From positions 1-64,000 of the forward strand of contig NZ_WITC01000061.1 in assembly GCF_009601505.1 (NCBI RefSeq): a stretch of 64,000 nt of DNA. The letters run 5' to 3'. Below the pieces are notes generated by a model that ran no database searches, was not told where the DNA came from, and was given only the letters and a program-made list of their open reading frames with translations. The number at the start of each line of letters is the position of its first letter. Positions within the stretch are counted from its first letter, which is position 1. Shown here one piece after another: positions 43,174-51,496 of this stretch. A program made the translations under genes and the position numbers. This DNA comes from Sinorhizobium terangae. Lineage in GTDB: Bacteria > Pseudomonadota > Alphaproteobacteria > Rhizobiales > Rhizobiaceae.

Positions 43174-43941
43174 TCAGGGGGCGGCGCCTGAGGATCGGTG
43201 CCGTTTGACGGCCGCGGCGAGATCGCGCGCCGCAAGATCCAGCATGCGCATCGAGCAGTCGCGCGCGCCCACCTTGTCGCGCATGCGCAACGCCTCCACG
43301 AGTTCGCCATGTATGTCGATCGCCTCGTCCCGGCGTTCGGCGGCCTCGTTCGAAGCGTGCAGCGCGAACTTGAGCGCCGTCTGGATGATGCCGACGAGTT
43401 GCAGGAAGACCTGGTTGTGGCTCGCCTTCAGAAGGCAAGTGTGAAACGCGACGTCGGCCTCGGTGAAGCCCGCGACGTCGCGCTCGCCGTCACGCATGCC
43501 CCGCCAGGCGCGTTCAAGGTCGGCGATTTCCTGTACCGTCGCGCGCTCGGCGGCGAATTCCGCCGCCGCCGGCTCGATCGCCCGGCGCGCCTCCAGGATG
43601 CAGTTCAGCAGATCGAATTCGAAGATGCGTTCGCCGATCCACTCCAGAACCTGCGAATCGAGGATGTTCCACTCTTCCTTGTTGCAGACGACCGTGCCGA
43701 CGCGGGAGCGGCCGCGCACCATGCCCTTCGATTCGAGGATCTTCAGTGATTCGCGGATCACGGTGCGGCTGACGCCATAGCGCTCGCAGAGATCGTTTTC
43801 GCGAGGCAGGAACGTGCCGACGGGAAAGATCTCGGCGCAGATGTCGGAGGCAATGGCGCGCGTGATGTTCTTCTGGACGCGCGGACGGCGTTGCAGCCGT
43901 TCTGCCACAATACCCTGGTGCTCCTGCCCTTCCGCTGCCAT
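43174..43941 (-). CDS. GntR-family regulator, FadR/FCD type
   Basis: This is a regulator with an N-terminal GntR winged helix (PRENDLCERYGVSRTVIRESLKILESKGM) and a C-terminal all-helical FCD domain with the metal-binding type residues (RRAIEPAAAEFAA, FHTCLLKASHN). I favour the ATG at 43941 because GTGAGG is 6 bases upstream; GTG 43953 and ATG 43947 are also in frame. It lies upstream of dgoD on the same strand and is divergent from araF. Its operator is probably the 17-bp palindrome at 44070-44086. FCD regulators of this kind usually sense sugar acids such as galactonate. Confidence 0.85.
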   Translation of the reverse strand: MAAEGQEHQGIVAERLQRRPRVQKNITRAIASDICAEIFPVGTFLPRENDLCERYGVSRTVIRESLKILESKGMVRGRSRVGTVVCNKEEWNILDSQVLEWIGERIFEFDLLNCILEARRAIEPAAAEFAAERATVQEIADLERAWRGMRDGERDVAGFTEADVAFHTCLLKASHNQVFLQLVGIIQTALKFALHASNEAAERRDEAIDIHGELVEALRMRDKVGARDCSMRMLDLAARDLAAAVKRHRSSGAAP

Positions 43942-44061
43942 CGCCATCCTCACTCTGATCAGATCGATGCTCCATAGCGCAGATCGCCGCAGCCGGCGAC
44001 AGCGCGCCGAAGCACGCGTTTATAGTCATACATCACTATCTCATTCATCATACAAAGGCAA

Positions 44062-44090
44062 TTGACGAATATGATGATTCATCATACACA
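44062..44090 (+). promoter_or_regulatory. araF promoter with FCD-GntR palindrome
   Basis: TATGATGA-T-TCATCATA (44070-44086) is a perfect 17-bp palindrome with 8-base arms. TTGACG (44062-44067) just before it and TACACA (44085-44090) form a plausible promoter with 17-bp spacing, so the operator fills the spacer. A second right arm TTCATCATA stands at 44044-44052. The divergent GntR gene starts 120 bp away. Confidence 0.65.
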
Positions 44091-44130
44091 AATGCCAACT
44101 GCAGGAGGCAGTTCACCAGGGAGACACATC

Positions 44131-45114
44131 ATGCGCTTCATCAAGGCAGCCATTCTGGCTGGTACCGTCGCCGTATTCGCCGCCACTTCGGCATTGGCCG
44201 CCGACGTCAAGATCGGCTTCATCGTCAAACAGCCCGAGGAGCCGTGGTTCCAGGACGAATGGAAATTCGCGGACGCCGCCGCCAAGGAAAAAGGCTTCAC
44301 GCTGGTCAAGATTGGTGCCGAAGACGGCGAGAAGGTTCAGTCGGCCATCGACAATCTCGGGGCCCAGGGCGCACAGGGCTTCATCGTCTGCACGCCTGAC
44401 GTCAAGCTCGGCCCGGGCATCGTCGCGAAGGCTGCCGCCAACGATCTCAAGCTGATGACTGTCGACGACCGCCTGGTCAACGCCGACGGCACCCCGATCG
44501 AAGACGTTCCGCACATGGGGATTTCGGCCACCAAGATCGGCGAGGCCGTCGGCCAGGCGATCGTGGACGAGATCAAGAAGCGCGGCTGGGACATGAAGGA
44601 GGTTGGCGCGATCCGTGTCTCCTACGACCAGTTGCCGACCGCGGTCGACCGCGTCGAAGGCGCCCTTTCCGTTCTCAAGGCCAACGGCTTCCCTGAAGCC
44701 AACATCTTCGACGCGCCGCAGGCAAAGACCGATACCGAAGCCGCCCTCAACGCCTCGACGATCGTGCTCAACAAGAACGCCGGCATCAAGAAATGGGTCG
44801 CTGTCGGTCTCAATGACGAAGCGGTACTCGGCGCCGTGCGCGCAACCGAAAGCGTGGGTATTGCCGCCGACAGCGTGATCGGCGTCGGTATCGGCGGCGC
44901 GGAGTCGGCGATCAACGAATTCAAGAAGCCGGCTGCGACCGGCTTCTTCGGCACCGTCATCATCTCGCCGAAGCGGCACGGCTACGAAACCGCGCTCAAC
45001 ATGTACGACTGGATTGCCAACGACAAAGAGCCGGAGAAGCTGATCCTGACCGCCGGCCAGCTGGCGCTCCGCGACAACTACGAAGCCGTCCGCAAGGAAC
45101 TCGGTATCGAGTAA
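44131..45114 (+). CDS. araF: AraF-type sugar-binding protein
   Basis: This 327-residue periplasmic binding protein has a signal peptide ending ATSALAA (about residue 23) and closely matches E. coli AraF: KIGFIVKQPEEPWFQDEWKF, GAQGFIVCTPDVKLG, TKIGEAVGQ, and the C-terminal GQLALRDNYE. AraF binds L-arabinose and, less tightly, D-galactose and D-fucose. AGGGAG lies before ATG 44131. A hairpin follows the gene and araG/araH come next. Given dgoD nearby, D-galactose or both sugars are possible ligands. Confidence 0.88.
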   Translation: MRFIKAAILAGTVAVFAATSALAADVKIGFIVKQPEEPWFQDEWKFADAAAKEKGFTLVKIGAEDGEKVQSAIDNLGAQGAQGFIVCTPDVKLGPGIVAKAAANDLKLMTVDDRLVNADGTPIEDVPHMGISATKIGEAVGQAIVDEIKKRGWDMKEVGAIRVSYDQLPTAVDRVEGALSVLKANGFPEANIFDAPQAKTDTEAALNASTIVLNKNAGIKKWVAVGLNDEAVLGAVRATESVGIAADSVIGVGIGGAESAINEFKKPAATGFFGTVIISPKRHGYETALNMYDWIANDKEPEKLILTAGQLALRDNYEAVRKELGIE

Positions 45115-45136
45115 TCGTCTCTGACGACGACATCGA

Positions 45137-45161
45137 GCCCGGCGGCCTTCATCCGCCGGGC
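45137..45161 (+). terminator. Intra-operon hairpin after araF
   Basis: GCCCGGCGG (45137-45145) and CCGCCGGGC (45153-45161) form a 9-bp stem. The tail AATTCTCTT is only partly U-rich, so readthrough into araG is expected. It would raise binding protein over ATPase. Confidence 0.6.
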
Positions 45162-45181
45162 AATTCTCTTCGGAGCAGCGC

Positions 45182-46708
45182 ATGCAAGATTTCCTCGAAT
45201 TCCGGTCGATTTCGAAAGGCTACCCCGGCGTCCAGGCGCTATCGAATGTCTCCTTTGCTGTCCGCAAGGGCGCCGTTCACGGGCTCATGGGCGAGAACGG
45301 CGCCGGCAAGTCGACGCTGATCCGCGTTCTGTCCGGCGATCAATCGGCCGATGAGGGCGAGATCCGCATCGATGGCGAGGTTCAGCAGTATCGCTCCGTG
45401 CGCGACGCCTTCCATGCCGGCGTCATCGTCATTCACCAGGAACTGCAGCTCGTCCCGGAGCTGACGGTTGCCGAAAACCTTTGGCTCGGCCATTTCCCCG
45501 GCAAAGGCGGTGTGATCGACCGCCGCAAACTCATCGGCGTCGTCTCTGAAAAGCTGGCCGAGATCGGCATCAATGTCGACCCAGCCGCCAAGGTTGCGTC
45601 GCTTTCGATCGGCGAGCGCCAGATGGTCGAGATCGCCAAGGCGGTGATGCTTGACGCGCGCGTGATCGCTCTCGACGAGCCGACCTCCTCGCTGTCCTCG
45701 CGCGAGAGCGAAATCCTCTTTGCTCTCATCGATCGCCTGCGCGCGAACGGCACCGTCATTCTCTACGTCTCGCATCGCCTCGACGAGATCTTCCGGCTTT
45801 GCGACAGCCTCACGGTGCTGCGCGACGGCAAGCTCGCCGCCCATCATCAGGAGATTTCCAGGGTTACGCGCGACCAGATCATTTCCGAGATGGTCGGGCG
45901 CGAGATCGCAAATATCTGGGGCTGGCGCGGGCGCAGCTTCGGCGCCGAACGGCTGCGGGTCGAAAGTATTGCAGGGCCAAAACTGAAGATCCCGTTGAGC
46001 TTCTCCGTCAGGCGCGGCGAGATCGTCGGCTTCTTCGGCCTGATCGGCGCCGGCCGCAGCGAGATGGCGCGGCTCATCTATGGAGCCGATGCGCGCAGCC
46101 AGGGCGACGTGTCGGTCGACGGCGCAATCGTGCCGGCAGACAGCCCGCCGAAGTCGATCCGGGCCGGCATCGTCCTCTGCCCGGAGGACCGCAAGTTCGA
46201 TGGCATCGTTCAGGGCCGGTCGATCGAAGAGAACATGACGATCTCCTCGCGCCGCCACTTTTCTCGCCTCGGCATCATCAATCCGAAGAAGGAAAGCGAA
46301 CTCGCCGACAAATTCATCGCCAGGCTTCGCGTGCGAACACCGTCCCGCCGTCAGGACATCGTCAACCTCTCGGGCGGCAACCAGCAGAAGGTCATCCTCG
46401 GGCGCTGGCTGTCGGAGGAAGGCATCAAGGTTCTCATCGTCGACGAGCCGACGCGCGGCATCGACGTCGGCGCGAAATCCGAGATCTACGAAATCCTTTA
46501 CGGGCTTGCCGAGCAGGGCATGGCGATCGTCGTCATCTCCAGCGAGCTACCAGAGGTGATGGGCATCGCGGACCGTATCATCGTGATGTGCGAGGGTCGG
46601 CTGGCGGCCGACATGCCGCGTGTGGAATTCGATGAGCGGCGGATCCTCGCGGCAGCCCTTCCCGACATCAAGAACAGCAAAGAGCTTCCCCTCACGCAGG
46701 TATGGTGA
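45182..46708 (+). CDS. araG: AraG-type tandem ATPase
   Basis: This 508-residue ATPase has two nucleotide-binding halves (about 1-245 and 246-508), as in the RbsA/AraG/MglA sugar importers. The first half has a full Walker A (GENGAGKSTL near 37-46) and VIALDEPTSSLSSRE. The second half has a degenerate Walker A-like GLIGAGRSEM, a signature LSGGNQQKVILGRWL and Walker B VLIVDEPTRGIDVGAKSEIY. This asymmetry is normal for the family. It lies between araF and araH, the latter overlapping its stop codon. Confidence 0.9.
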   Translation: MQDFLEFRSISKGYPGVQALSNVSFAVRKGAVHGLMGENGAGKSTLIRVLSGDQSADEGEIRIDGEVQQYRSVRDAFHAGVIVIHQELQLVPELTVAENLWLGHFPGKGGVIDRRKLIGVVSEKLAEIGINVDPAAKVASLSIGERQMVEIAKAVMLDARVIALDEPTSSLSSRESEILFALIDRLRANGTVILYVSHRLDEIFRLCDSLTVLRDGKLAAHHQEISRVTRDQIISEMVGREIANIWGWRGRSFGAERLRVESIAGPKLKIPLSFSVRRGEIVGFFGLIGAGRSEMARLIYGADARSQGDVSVDGAIVPADSPPKSIRAGIVLCPEDRKFDGIVQGRSIEENMTISSRRHFSRLGIINPKKESELADKFIARLRVRTPSRRQDIVNLSGGNQQKVILGRWLSEEGIKVLIVDEPTRGIDVGAKSEIYEILYGLAEQGMAIVVISSELPEVMGIADRIIVMCEGRLAADMPRVEFDERRILAAALPDIKNSKELPLTQVW

Positions 46709-47661
46709 CGATGACCCATCTGAAAAAAATTCTTCTCGGCGAACAGGGCCTCGTCGTCATCTTCGCAGTCGCCTTCGTCATCGTGTCGATGACGGTTCCG
46801 AATTTCTTGAGCGAGCGCAATATGCTCGGCCTGCTGCAGTCGGTCGTGACGATCGGCATTATCGCCTGCACGATGATGTTCTGCCTCGCCTCGCGCGATT
46901 TCGACCTTTCAGTCGGCTCGACGGTGGCATTTTCCGGCATGGTGGCGGTCATGGCCTCGAACGCCACTGGCTCGATCCTGCTCGGGCTGCTGGCTGCCGT
47001 CATTTGCGGCGCGGTCGTCGGCACCATCAACGGCGTCGTCATCGCCCGCTTCCGCATCAATGCGCTGATCACAACGCTTGCGACCATGCAGATCGTCCGC
47101 GGTTTCGCGCTGATCGCCTCGGATGGTCGCGCCGTCGGCATCAACGATCCCGGCTTTTATCAGCTCGCGTTGTCGCGCTTTCTCGGCGTCCCGACACCGA
47201 TCTGGGTGATGGGCCTGTTCTTCATCGTCTTCGGCTTTGTGTTGAACCGAACCGTCTTCGGCAAGAACACGCTGGCGATCGGCGGCAATCCGGAGGCTTC
47301 GCGTCTTGCGGGCGTCGACGTCGCCCGCATGCGCATCTGGATCTTCGCGCTGCAAGGCATCGTCTGCGCCGTCGCAGGCGTGCTGCTTGCCTCGCGCATC
47401 ACCTCCGGTCAGCCCAATGCCGCGACGGGACTCGAGCTTTCGGTCATCTCGGCCTGCGTGCTCGGCGGCGTATCGCTTGCCGGCGGCCGCGCGGCGATGA
47501 CTGGCGTCATCGTCGGCGTTTTGATCATGGGCATCGCCGAGAATGTCATGAACCTGCTCAACATCCAGGCCTTTTATCAGTACGTGGTGCGCGGCCTGAT
47601 CCTGTTGCTGGCGGTGCTGCTCGACAATCTGCGCTCGGTCGCGGGCCGACAGCGCGTCTGA
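46702..47661 (+). CDS. araH: AraH-type sugar ABC permease
   Basis: This 319-residue permease has eight to ten helices and the CUT2 features LASRDFDLSVGSTVAFSG (about 53-70), INGVVIARFRINALITTLATM (about 111-131), GGNPEASRLAGVDVARMRIW (about 194-213) and LGGVSLAGGR (about 254-263). The start overlaps the araG stop by 7 bp; an in-frame ATG at 46711 is equally possible. It forms a homodimeric channel served by AraG. The mutarotase gene follows 6 bp after the stop. Confidence 0.88.
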   Translation: MVTMTHLKKILLGEQGLVVIFAVAFVIVSMTVPNFLSERNMLGLLQSVVTIGIIACTMMFCLASRDFDLSVGSTVAFSGMVAVMASNATGSILLGLLAAVICGAVVGTINGVVIARFRINALITTLATMQIVRGFALIASDGRAVGINDPGFYQLALSRFLGVPTPIWVMGLFFIVFGFVLNRTVFGKNTLAIGGNPEASRLAGVDVARMRIWIFALQGIVCAVAGVLLASRITSGQPNAATGLELSVISACVLGGVSLAGGRAAMTGVIVGVLIMGIAENVMNLLNIQAFYQYVVRGLILLLAVLLDNLRSVAGRQRV

Positions 47662-47667
47662 CCGGCA

Positions 47668-48561
47668 ATGTCAAACGATGTCCTGCACCTTAAGAACAAC
47701 GAGCTCTCGGTCGAACTGAGCCGTTTCGGCGGCTCGCTCCTCGCTGCCACCTGGCGCGGCATCCCGTTCCTGAAGCCGACTGCGACCGCCGGGATCGCGA
47801 CGCAGCGCTTCGGCGCCGAAGCGAGCTTCCCGCTCGTCCCCTTCGGCAACAGGATCGAAGGCAACAGCTTCACCTTCGAGGGGGAGCGCTTCACCCTCGA
47901 GCCGAATACATCGGGCGATCCATTCTGCCTGCATGGGGATGGATGGCTCAGCGAGTGGGAGCTGAAGTCGCACAGCGGGGAACGGGCGACCCTTTCCTAT
48001 GTGCACGCCGAGCGGGCGGGAAGCCCCTATGCCTACGAGGCCGTGCAGGATGTGCGGCTGGAAGGCAGCACGCTGCTTCTCTCCCTGGCCGTCACGAACA
48101 CGTCGACTCGTCTGTTACCCTTTGGATTGGGGCATCATCCCTACTTTCCACGCACGGCCGGGACCCGGCTCAGAGCGAGGGCGAAACGCATCTGGGGTGA
48201 GAGGGCTGGACATCTGCCCGACGCTCCCGGCGCGATTCTCCGAATGGTCGATTTCGCCGAGGGCAACAGGCTCCCCGCTCGCTGGATGAACAATGCCTAT
48301 GACGGCTGGGACGGAGAGGCTGCAATCGAATGGCCCGAACGTCAGCTTGCCTTAAGGCTTGAGGCCGAGGGTTCGTTCGAGTGCTTCATGATCTACTCAC
48401 CGGGTGCGGATGCGGACTTCTTCTGTTTCGAGCCGATGACGCATCTGCCCAATGCTCACAACATGCCGAACGAAGCCGGCGGCCTCGTTGCGTTGAAGCC
48501 CGGTAAGAGCCTTGCAGGCACGATCAGGTTCCGTCTGGCGCCATTGAGCCCAGGCTTTTAA
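47668..48561 (+). CDS. Aldose 1-epimerase (mutarotase)
   Basis: This 297-residue protein of the GalM/YeaD-type mutarotase family has the substrate-binding Arg in PFGNRIEGNSFTFEGE, the catalytic His in GDPFCLHGDGWLSEWE and a second His in LGHHPYFPR; the Glu base is probably in FFCFEPMTHLPNAHN. It interconverts alpha and beta anomers so that transported sugar can be used by an anomer-specific dehydrogenase. It is the last gene of araFGH and shares their regulator. An operon with no kinase again suggests an oxidative route for the sugar. Confidence 0.85.
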   Translation: MSNDVLHLKNNELSVELSRFGGSLLAATWRGIPFLKPTATAGIATQRFGAEASFPLVPFGNRIEGNSFTFEGERFTLEPNTSGDPFCLHGDGWLSEWELKSHSGERATLSYVHAERAGSPYAYEAVQDVRLEGSTLLLSLAVTNTSTRLLPFGLGHHPYFPRTAGTRLRARAKRIWGERAGHLPDAPGAILRMVDFAEGNRLPARWMNNAYDGWDGEAAIEWPERQLALRLEAEGSFECFMIYSPGADADFFCFEPMTHLPNAHNMPNEAGGLVALKPGKSLAGTIRFRLAPLSPGF

Positions 48562-48594
48562 TAAGTCAGGAGCGAACGGCCGGTTCTCGACGCT

Positions 48595-48699
48595 TACTGC
48601 ATGATTCCTTAAATCGGAATCGATTAAGGACAAAATCATGCAGCAATTCAAAGTGCTACAGCGACGTTTGCGCGTCCGATTGGACGCGCGGCGCTGTAG
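48595..48699 (+). repeat. RIME-like intergenic element, copy B
   Basis: This 105-bp copy aligns with 2235-2340 over its whole length, with a TCCTTAAAT...ATTAAGGA palindrome, GCATGATT/AATCATGC outer arms and a GTCCGATTGGAC hairpin near its end. It follows the mutarotase gene by 33 bp, so it may form the 3' end of the araFGH transcript. Confidence 0.75.
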
Positions 48700-48703
48700 G
48701 CGC

Positions 48704-48738
48704 AAAGAAAAAGCGCCCGCTGGGAGGTGCAGGCGCTT
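48704..48738 (-). terminator. Terminator of DUF1127 gene
   Basis: On the minus strand, AAGCGCC (48732-48738) and GGCGCTT (48711-48717) form a 7-bp stem and TTTTTCTTT follows. It lies about 50 bp after the DUF1127 stop. Confidence 0.6.
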
Positions 48739-48786
48739 GAACAGACCTACGTCAGTTCTGACGTGGCGTACTCGTCGATCGAGCCT

Positions 48787-48933
48787 TTAGCGGCCGACAG
48801 CGGCGCGGGCGACGCGATGGATGTCGGCACGGGCGATGCCGAGATCATCGAGTTCACGGGTCGACATACGGCCCAGTTCGGTGACCGTCTGACGGTACTT
48901 GCGCCAGTTGTTAAAAGAGCGTGCTACGTTCAT
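48787..48933 (-). CDS. DUF1127 small protein
   Basis: This 48-residue protein begins MNVARSFNNWRKYRQTVTEL and ends with the DUF1127 signature ELDDLGIARADIHRVARAA. The ATG at 48933 is set by AAGGGGG at a normal distance; a longer frame starting at 49041 adds unrelated residues. DUF1127 proteins in alphaproteobacteria are induced under stress or phosphate limitation and at least some bind RNA. It stands alone, with its own terminator. Confidence 0.85.
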   Translation of the reverse strand: MNVARSFNNWRKYRQTVTELGRMSTRELDDLGIARADIHRVARAAVGR

Positions 48934-49153
48934 TTTGATCCCCCTTTCATGGGCTTTCGAAGCCTGGCTGCCAGTCCGTGGCGCCTCGTTGCTTCGATGC
49001 GCAACATATACTGCCGAACTTCGGGGGATTGCAGCGCTCATATGTCAGCGCACCCATGCGTCAAATGCATGGATGCGGGCGGTCATGGTAAGCCCTCCGG
49101 CGCGTGGAGGGCGGGAATTCAGACTAGCCTTGCGGCTATGAGGGGCCGACCAC

Positions 49154-50461
49154 TCACCGCCGACCGGCAGAGGCGGAGATTTGCGCCGCCGACCGGGGAA
49201 CGGAGCCGATCTCGTCCTCGAAAAGCTCGGGCATCAGATCGGCAAGCCGGACCAGCTTGCCCGTGCGCGAGCTCTGGAGTGCCGCGATGCCGCAGAGGAC
49301 CGACATCGCCCCGGCGCGCGCGCCTGCCCGCTGCCCCAACGGGTCCGTCGCGCCCGGCTTGAAAAGCATGTTCCGCAGGCGGTCGTCGCCGCCATAGTGC
49401 CCGCCGGACGAATGGGGCACGGCGATGCGCTCGACTCCCGGGCGCCCTTTCGGGAAATTGCGGACAAGCAGAATGACGTCTTCCTCCGGCATCTCCCATG
49501 GCTGGTCCTCGTACTGTCGAAGTTCGATTCTGCCCTTCGTTCCATTGAAGGCGACGTGGTGCCCCTCGATCGGCTGGAAGGTGTTCAGCGAATAGGAGAC
49601 GTGGACATTGTTGCGGTAGCGTATGTTCGCGACCATCGTGTCGGGAATATCGATGTCCTCGCGGAAGACGCAGCCGTCGCGGAAATAGCCGTCGATCTCG
49701 GAGGGGTCCTCGTAGAGCGCGTCGAGGAACGGATCGGCTTCCAGATCCAGGTAGAAGTCGCATTCATTCTTATGGGGACAGAGCTTGCAGCGCGGCGCGC
49801 GGAAGGGACCCTTGCGCCCGTACATCTGCAGGTCGGCGAAGGCCGTGACGGCATCCGGATCACTGTCGAGATACCAGTTCAACAGATCGAAATGATGGGT
49901 CGCCTTGTGCACGAATAGGCTGCCGGACTTTTCCGTATAAGCGTGCCAGCGGCGAAAATAGTCGGCGCCGTGTCTGGTATCGAGGTACCAATGAAAGTCG
50001 ACGGAAGTCACCCGGCCGATTTCGCCCGAATTCAACAGTTCCTTGATGCGCGCCGCAGTCGGCGCAAAGCGGTAGTTGAAGGAGACGTCCACCCGCCGGC
50101 CGGTGCGCTTCTCGGCGTCCAGAATGCGGCGGATCTTTTCGACGGTGGTTGACATCGGCTTTTCGGTGATGACATCGGCGCCGGCCTCAAGCGCGCGGAC
50201 GACGATATCGTCATGGGTGCTATCCGGTGTGCAGACGATCACGAGATCGGGCCGCGCTTCGGCAAGCATCATGTCGACATTGCCGTAGATGGGCGCATTG
50301 GTGGCAATCATCGTGCGGGCGCGTTCGGCTCTGAGCGCATTCGTGTCGGCTATGGCGATGAGATCCACCTGGCCGCGCCAACCGGCGAGCAGATCCTTGC
50401 CCCACATCGTGGTGCCGCGGTTGCCGGTTCCGACCAGCGCAAAACGACGTTTGTTATCCAT
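49154..50461 (-). CDS. Gfo/Idh/MocA oxidoreductase with Cys cluster
   Basis: This 435-residue NAD(P)-dependent oxidoreductase has the nucleotide fold ALVGTGNRGTTMWGKDL at residues 6-22 and the catalytic Lys of VITEKPMSTTVEKI near 100. The C-terminal domain contains a Cys-rich insert (RCKLCPHKNECDF, then DGCVF) that looks like a metal or iron-sulfur site, as seen in a subset of this superfamily. It is transcribed from its own promoter at 50540-50569, separate from the operon upstream. It belongs to the catabolic island of 49-62.6 kb, where it may oxidise or reduce a sugar ring hydroxyl. Confidence 0.8.
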   Translation of the reverse strand: MDNKRRFALVGTGNRGTTMWGKDLLAGWRGQVDLIAIADTNALRAERARTMIATNAPIYGNVDMMLAEARPDLVIVCTPDSTHDDIVVRALEAGADVITEKPMSTTVEKIRRILDAEKRTGRRVDVSFNYRFAPTAARIKELLNSGEIGRVTSVDFHWYLDTRHGADYFRRWHAYTEKSGSLFVHKATHHFDLLNWYLDSDPDAVTAFADLQMYGRKGPFRAPRCKLCPHKNECDFYLDLEADPFLDALYEDPSEIDGYFRDGCVFREDIDIPDTMVANIRYRNNVHVSYSLNTFQPIEGHHVAFNGTKGRIELRQYEDQPWEMPEEDVILLVRNFPKGRPGVERIAVPHSSGGHYGGDDRLRNMLFKPGATDPLGQRAGARAGAMSVLCGIAALQSSRTGKLVRLADLMPELFEDEIGSVPRSAAQISASAGRR

Positions 50462-50515
50462 CTTCCTCACGCAATCCTGTCTGGAGTGAAGCCGCGCGAC
50501 CGGCGGCAATGACTA

Positions 50516-50569
50516 TTACAACATGTAAACTCAACATACATGCTAGTGGCTGAAATCCGCGAGCGTCAA
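50516..50569 (-). promoter_or_regulatory. Promoter and operators of 49154-50461 gene
   Basis: On the minus strand TTGACG (50564-50569) and TAGCAT (50540-50545) are 18 bp apart. Just downstream are two overlapping inverted repeats: TACATG/CATGTA pairing 50537-50542 with 50522-50527, and TTACA-ACA-TGTAA at 50516-50528. These could bind a repressor. The element differs from the TetR-type sites of the island. Confidence 0.5.
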
Positions 50570-50627
50570 GGTATTTCCCACCCGCTCTTGTCAACAACTT
50601 GTAAGAACCATGATCGAGCAACCCATC

Positions 50628-51452
50628 TCAGCAGCAGCTTCGATAGCGCTCCACGCAAGTTGCGATCACCTCCTCGGCCGGCCGCTTCCACCAGTTCTCG
50701 GCCGAGAAGATTTCGACCTCCTGCGCCCCATAGAAGCCCGCTGCCTCGATCCGGCGCCGGATTCCCTTCAAATCGATGACGCCATCGCCCATCATGCCGC
50801 GATCCGTCAGCATGTCCCTGGTCGGGACCAGCCAATCGCAGATGTGATGGGCGAGGATCGCCTTCTTTTCACCCGCCCGCGCGATCTGGTTGGCGAGATC
50901 AGGGTCCCACCAGACATGATAGACGTCGATCGCGACGCCGACGCCGGGGCCGAGCGCCTCGCACATGTCGAGCGCCTGGCCGAGCGTGTTCACGCAGGCC
51001 CGGTCGGCGGCATACATCGGATGCAGGGGCTCGATCGCAAGCGGCACGCTGGCAGCGCGCGCATGCCGCAGCACCGTGGCAATGCCGTCCTCGACCATCC
51101 GGCGGGCCGCATCGATATTCTTCGAGCCTCCCGGCAGACCGCCGACGACCAGAACCAGGCAATCGGCACCGAGCGCCGCCGCCTCGTCGATCGCGCGCCT
51201 GTTGTCGTCGATGGCCTTCTCGCGGCCCGCTGCGTCTGCCGCCGGGAAGAAACCGCCACGGCAGAGGCCGGTGAGCTTCAGCCCGTTGGACTTGACGATG
51301 CGGACCGCCTCATCGAGCCCGACCGCCGCCACCTGATCCCGCCAGGGAGCGATCGCCGTGATGCCGTATTTCAGGCAGAGGTCCACGGCCTCCGCAAAGC
51401 CGCATTGCTCGCGGATCGTCGCGAGATTGATGGAAAGCCCCTCGACCTGCAT
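50628..51452 (-). CDS. AP_endonuc_2 TIM-barrel sugar isomerase/epimerase
   Basis: This 274-residue protein belongs to the xylose-isomerase-like TIM-barrel family (IolE/IolI, sugar phosphate isomerase/epimerase). Its start MQVEGLSINLATIREQCGFA follows GGAGGAGG. The segments GADCLVLVVGGLPG, PLAIEPLHPMY with the metal Glu, and VGVAIDVYHVWWDP with Asp/His match the family metal site, and AQEVEIFSAENWW supplies the last Glu. Such enzymes isomerise keto-sugars or inosose. It lies downstream of the enolase-superfamily gene in the same operon. Confidence 0.8.
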   Translation of the reverse strand: MQVEGLSINLATIREQCGFAEAVDLCLKYGITAIAPWRDQVAAVGLDEAVRIVKSNGLKLTGLCRGGFFPAADAAGREKAIDDNRRAIDEAAALGADCLVLVVGGLPGGSKNIDAARRMVEDGIATVLRHARAASVPLAIEPLHPMYAADRACVNTLGQALDMCEALGPGVGVAIDVYHVWWDPDLANQIARAGEKKAILAHHICDWLVPTRDMLTDRGMMGDGVIDLKGIRRRIEAAGFYGAQEVEIFSAENWWKRPAEEVIATCVERYRSCC

Positions 51453-51496
51453 GTTGTCCTCCTCCCACATTCGTTTTGTGCATTGGGCGAGATGCA

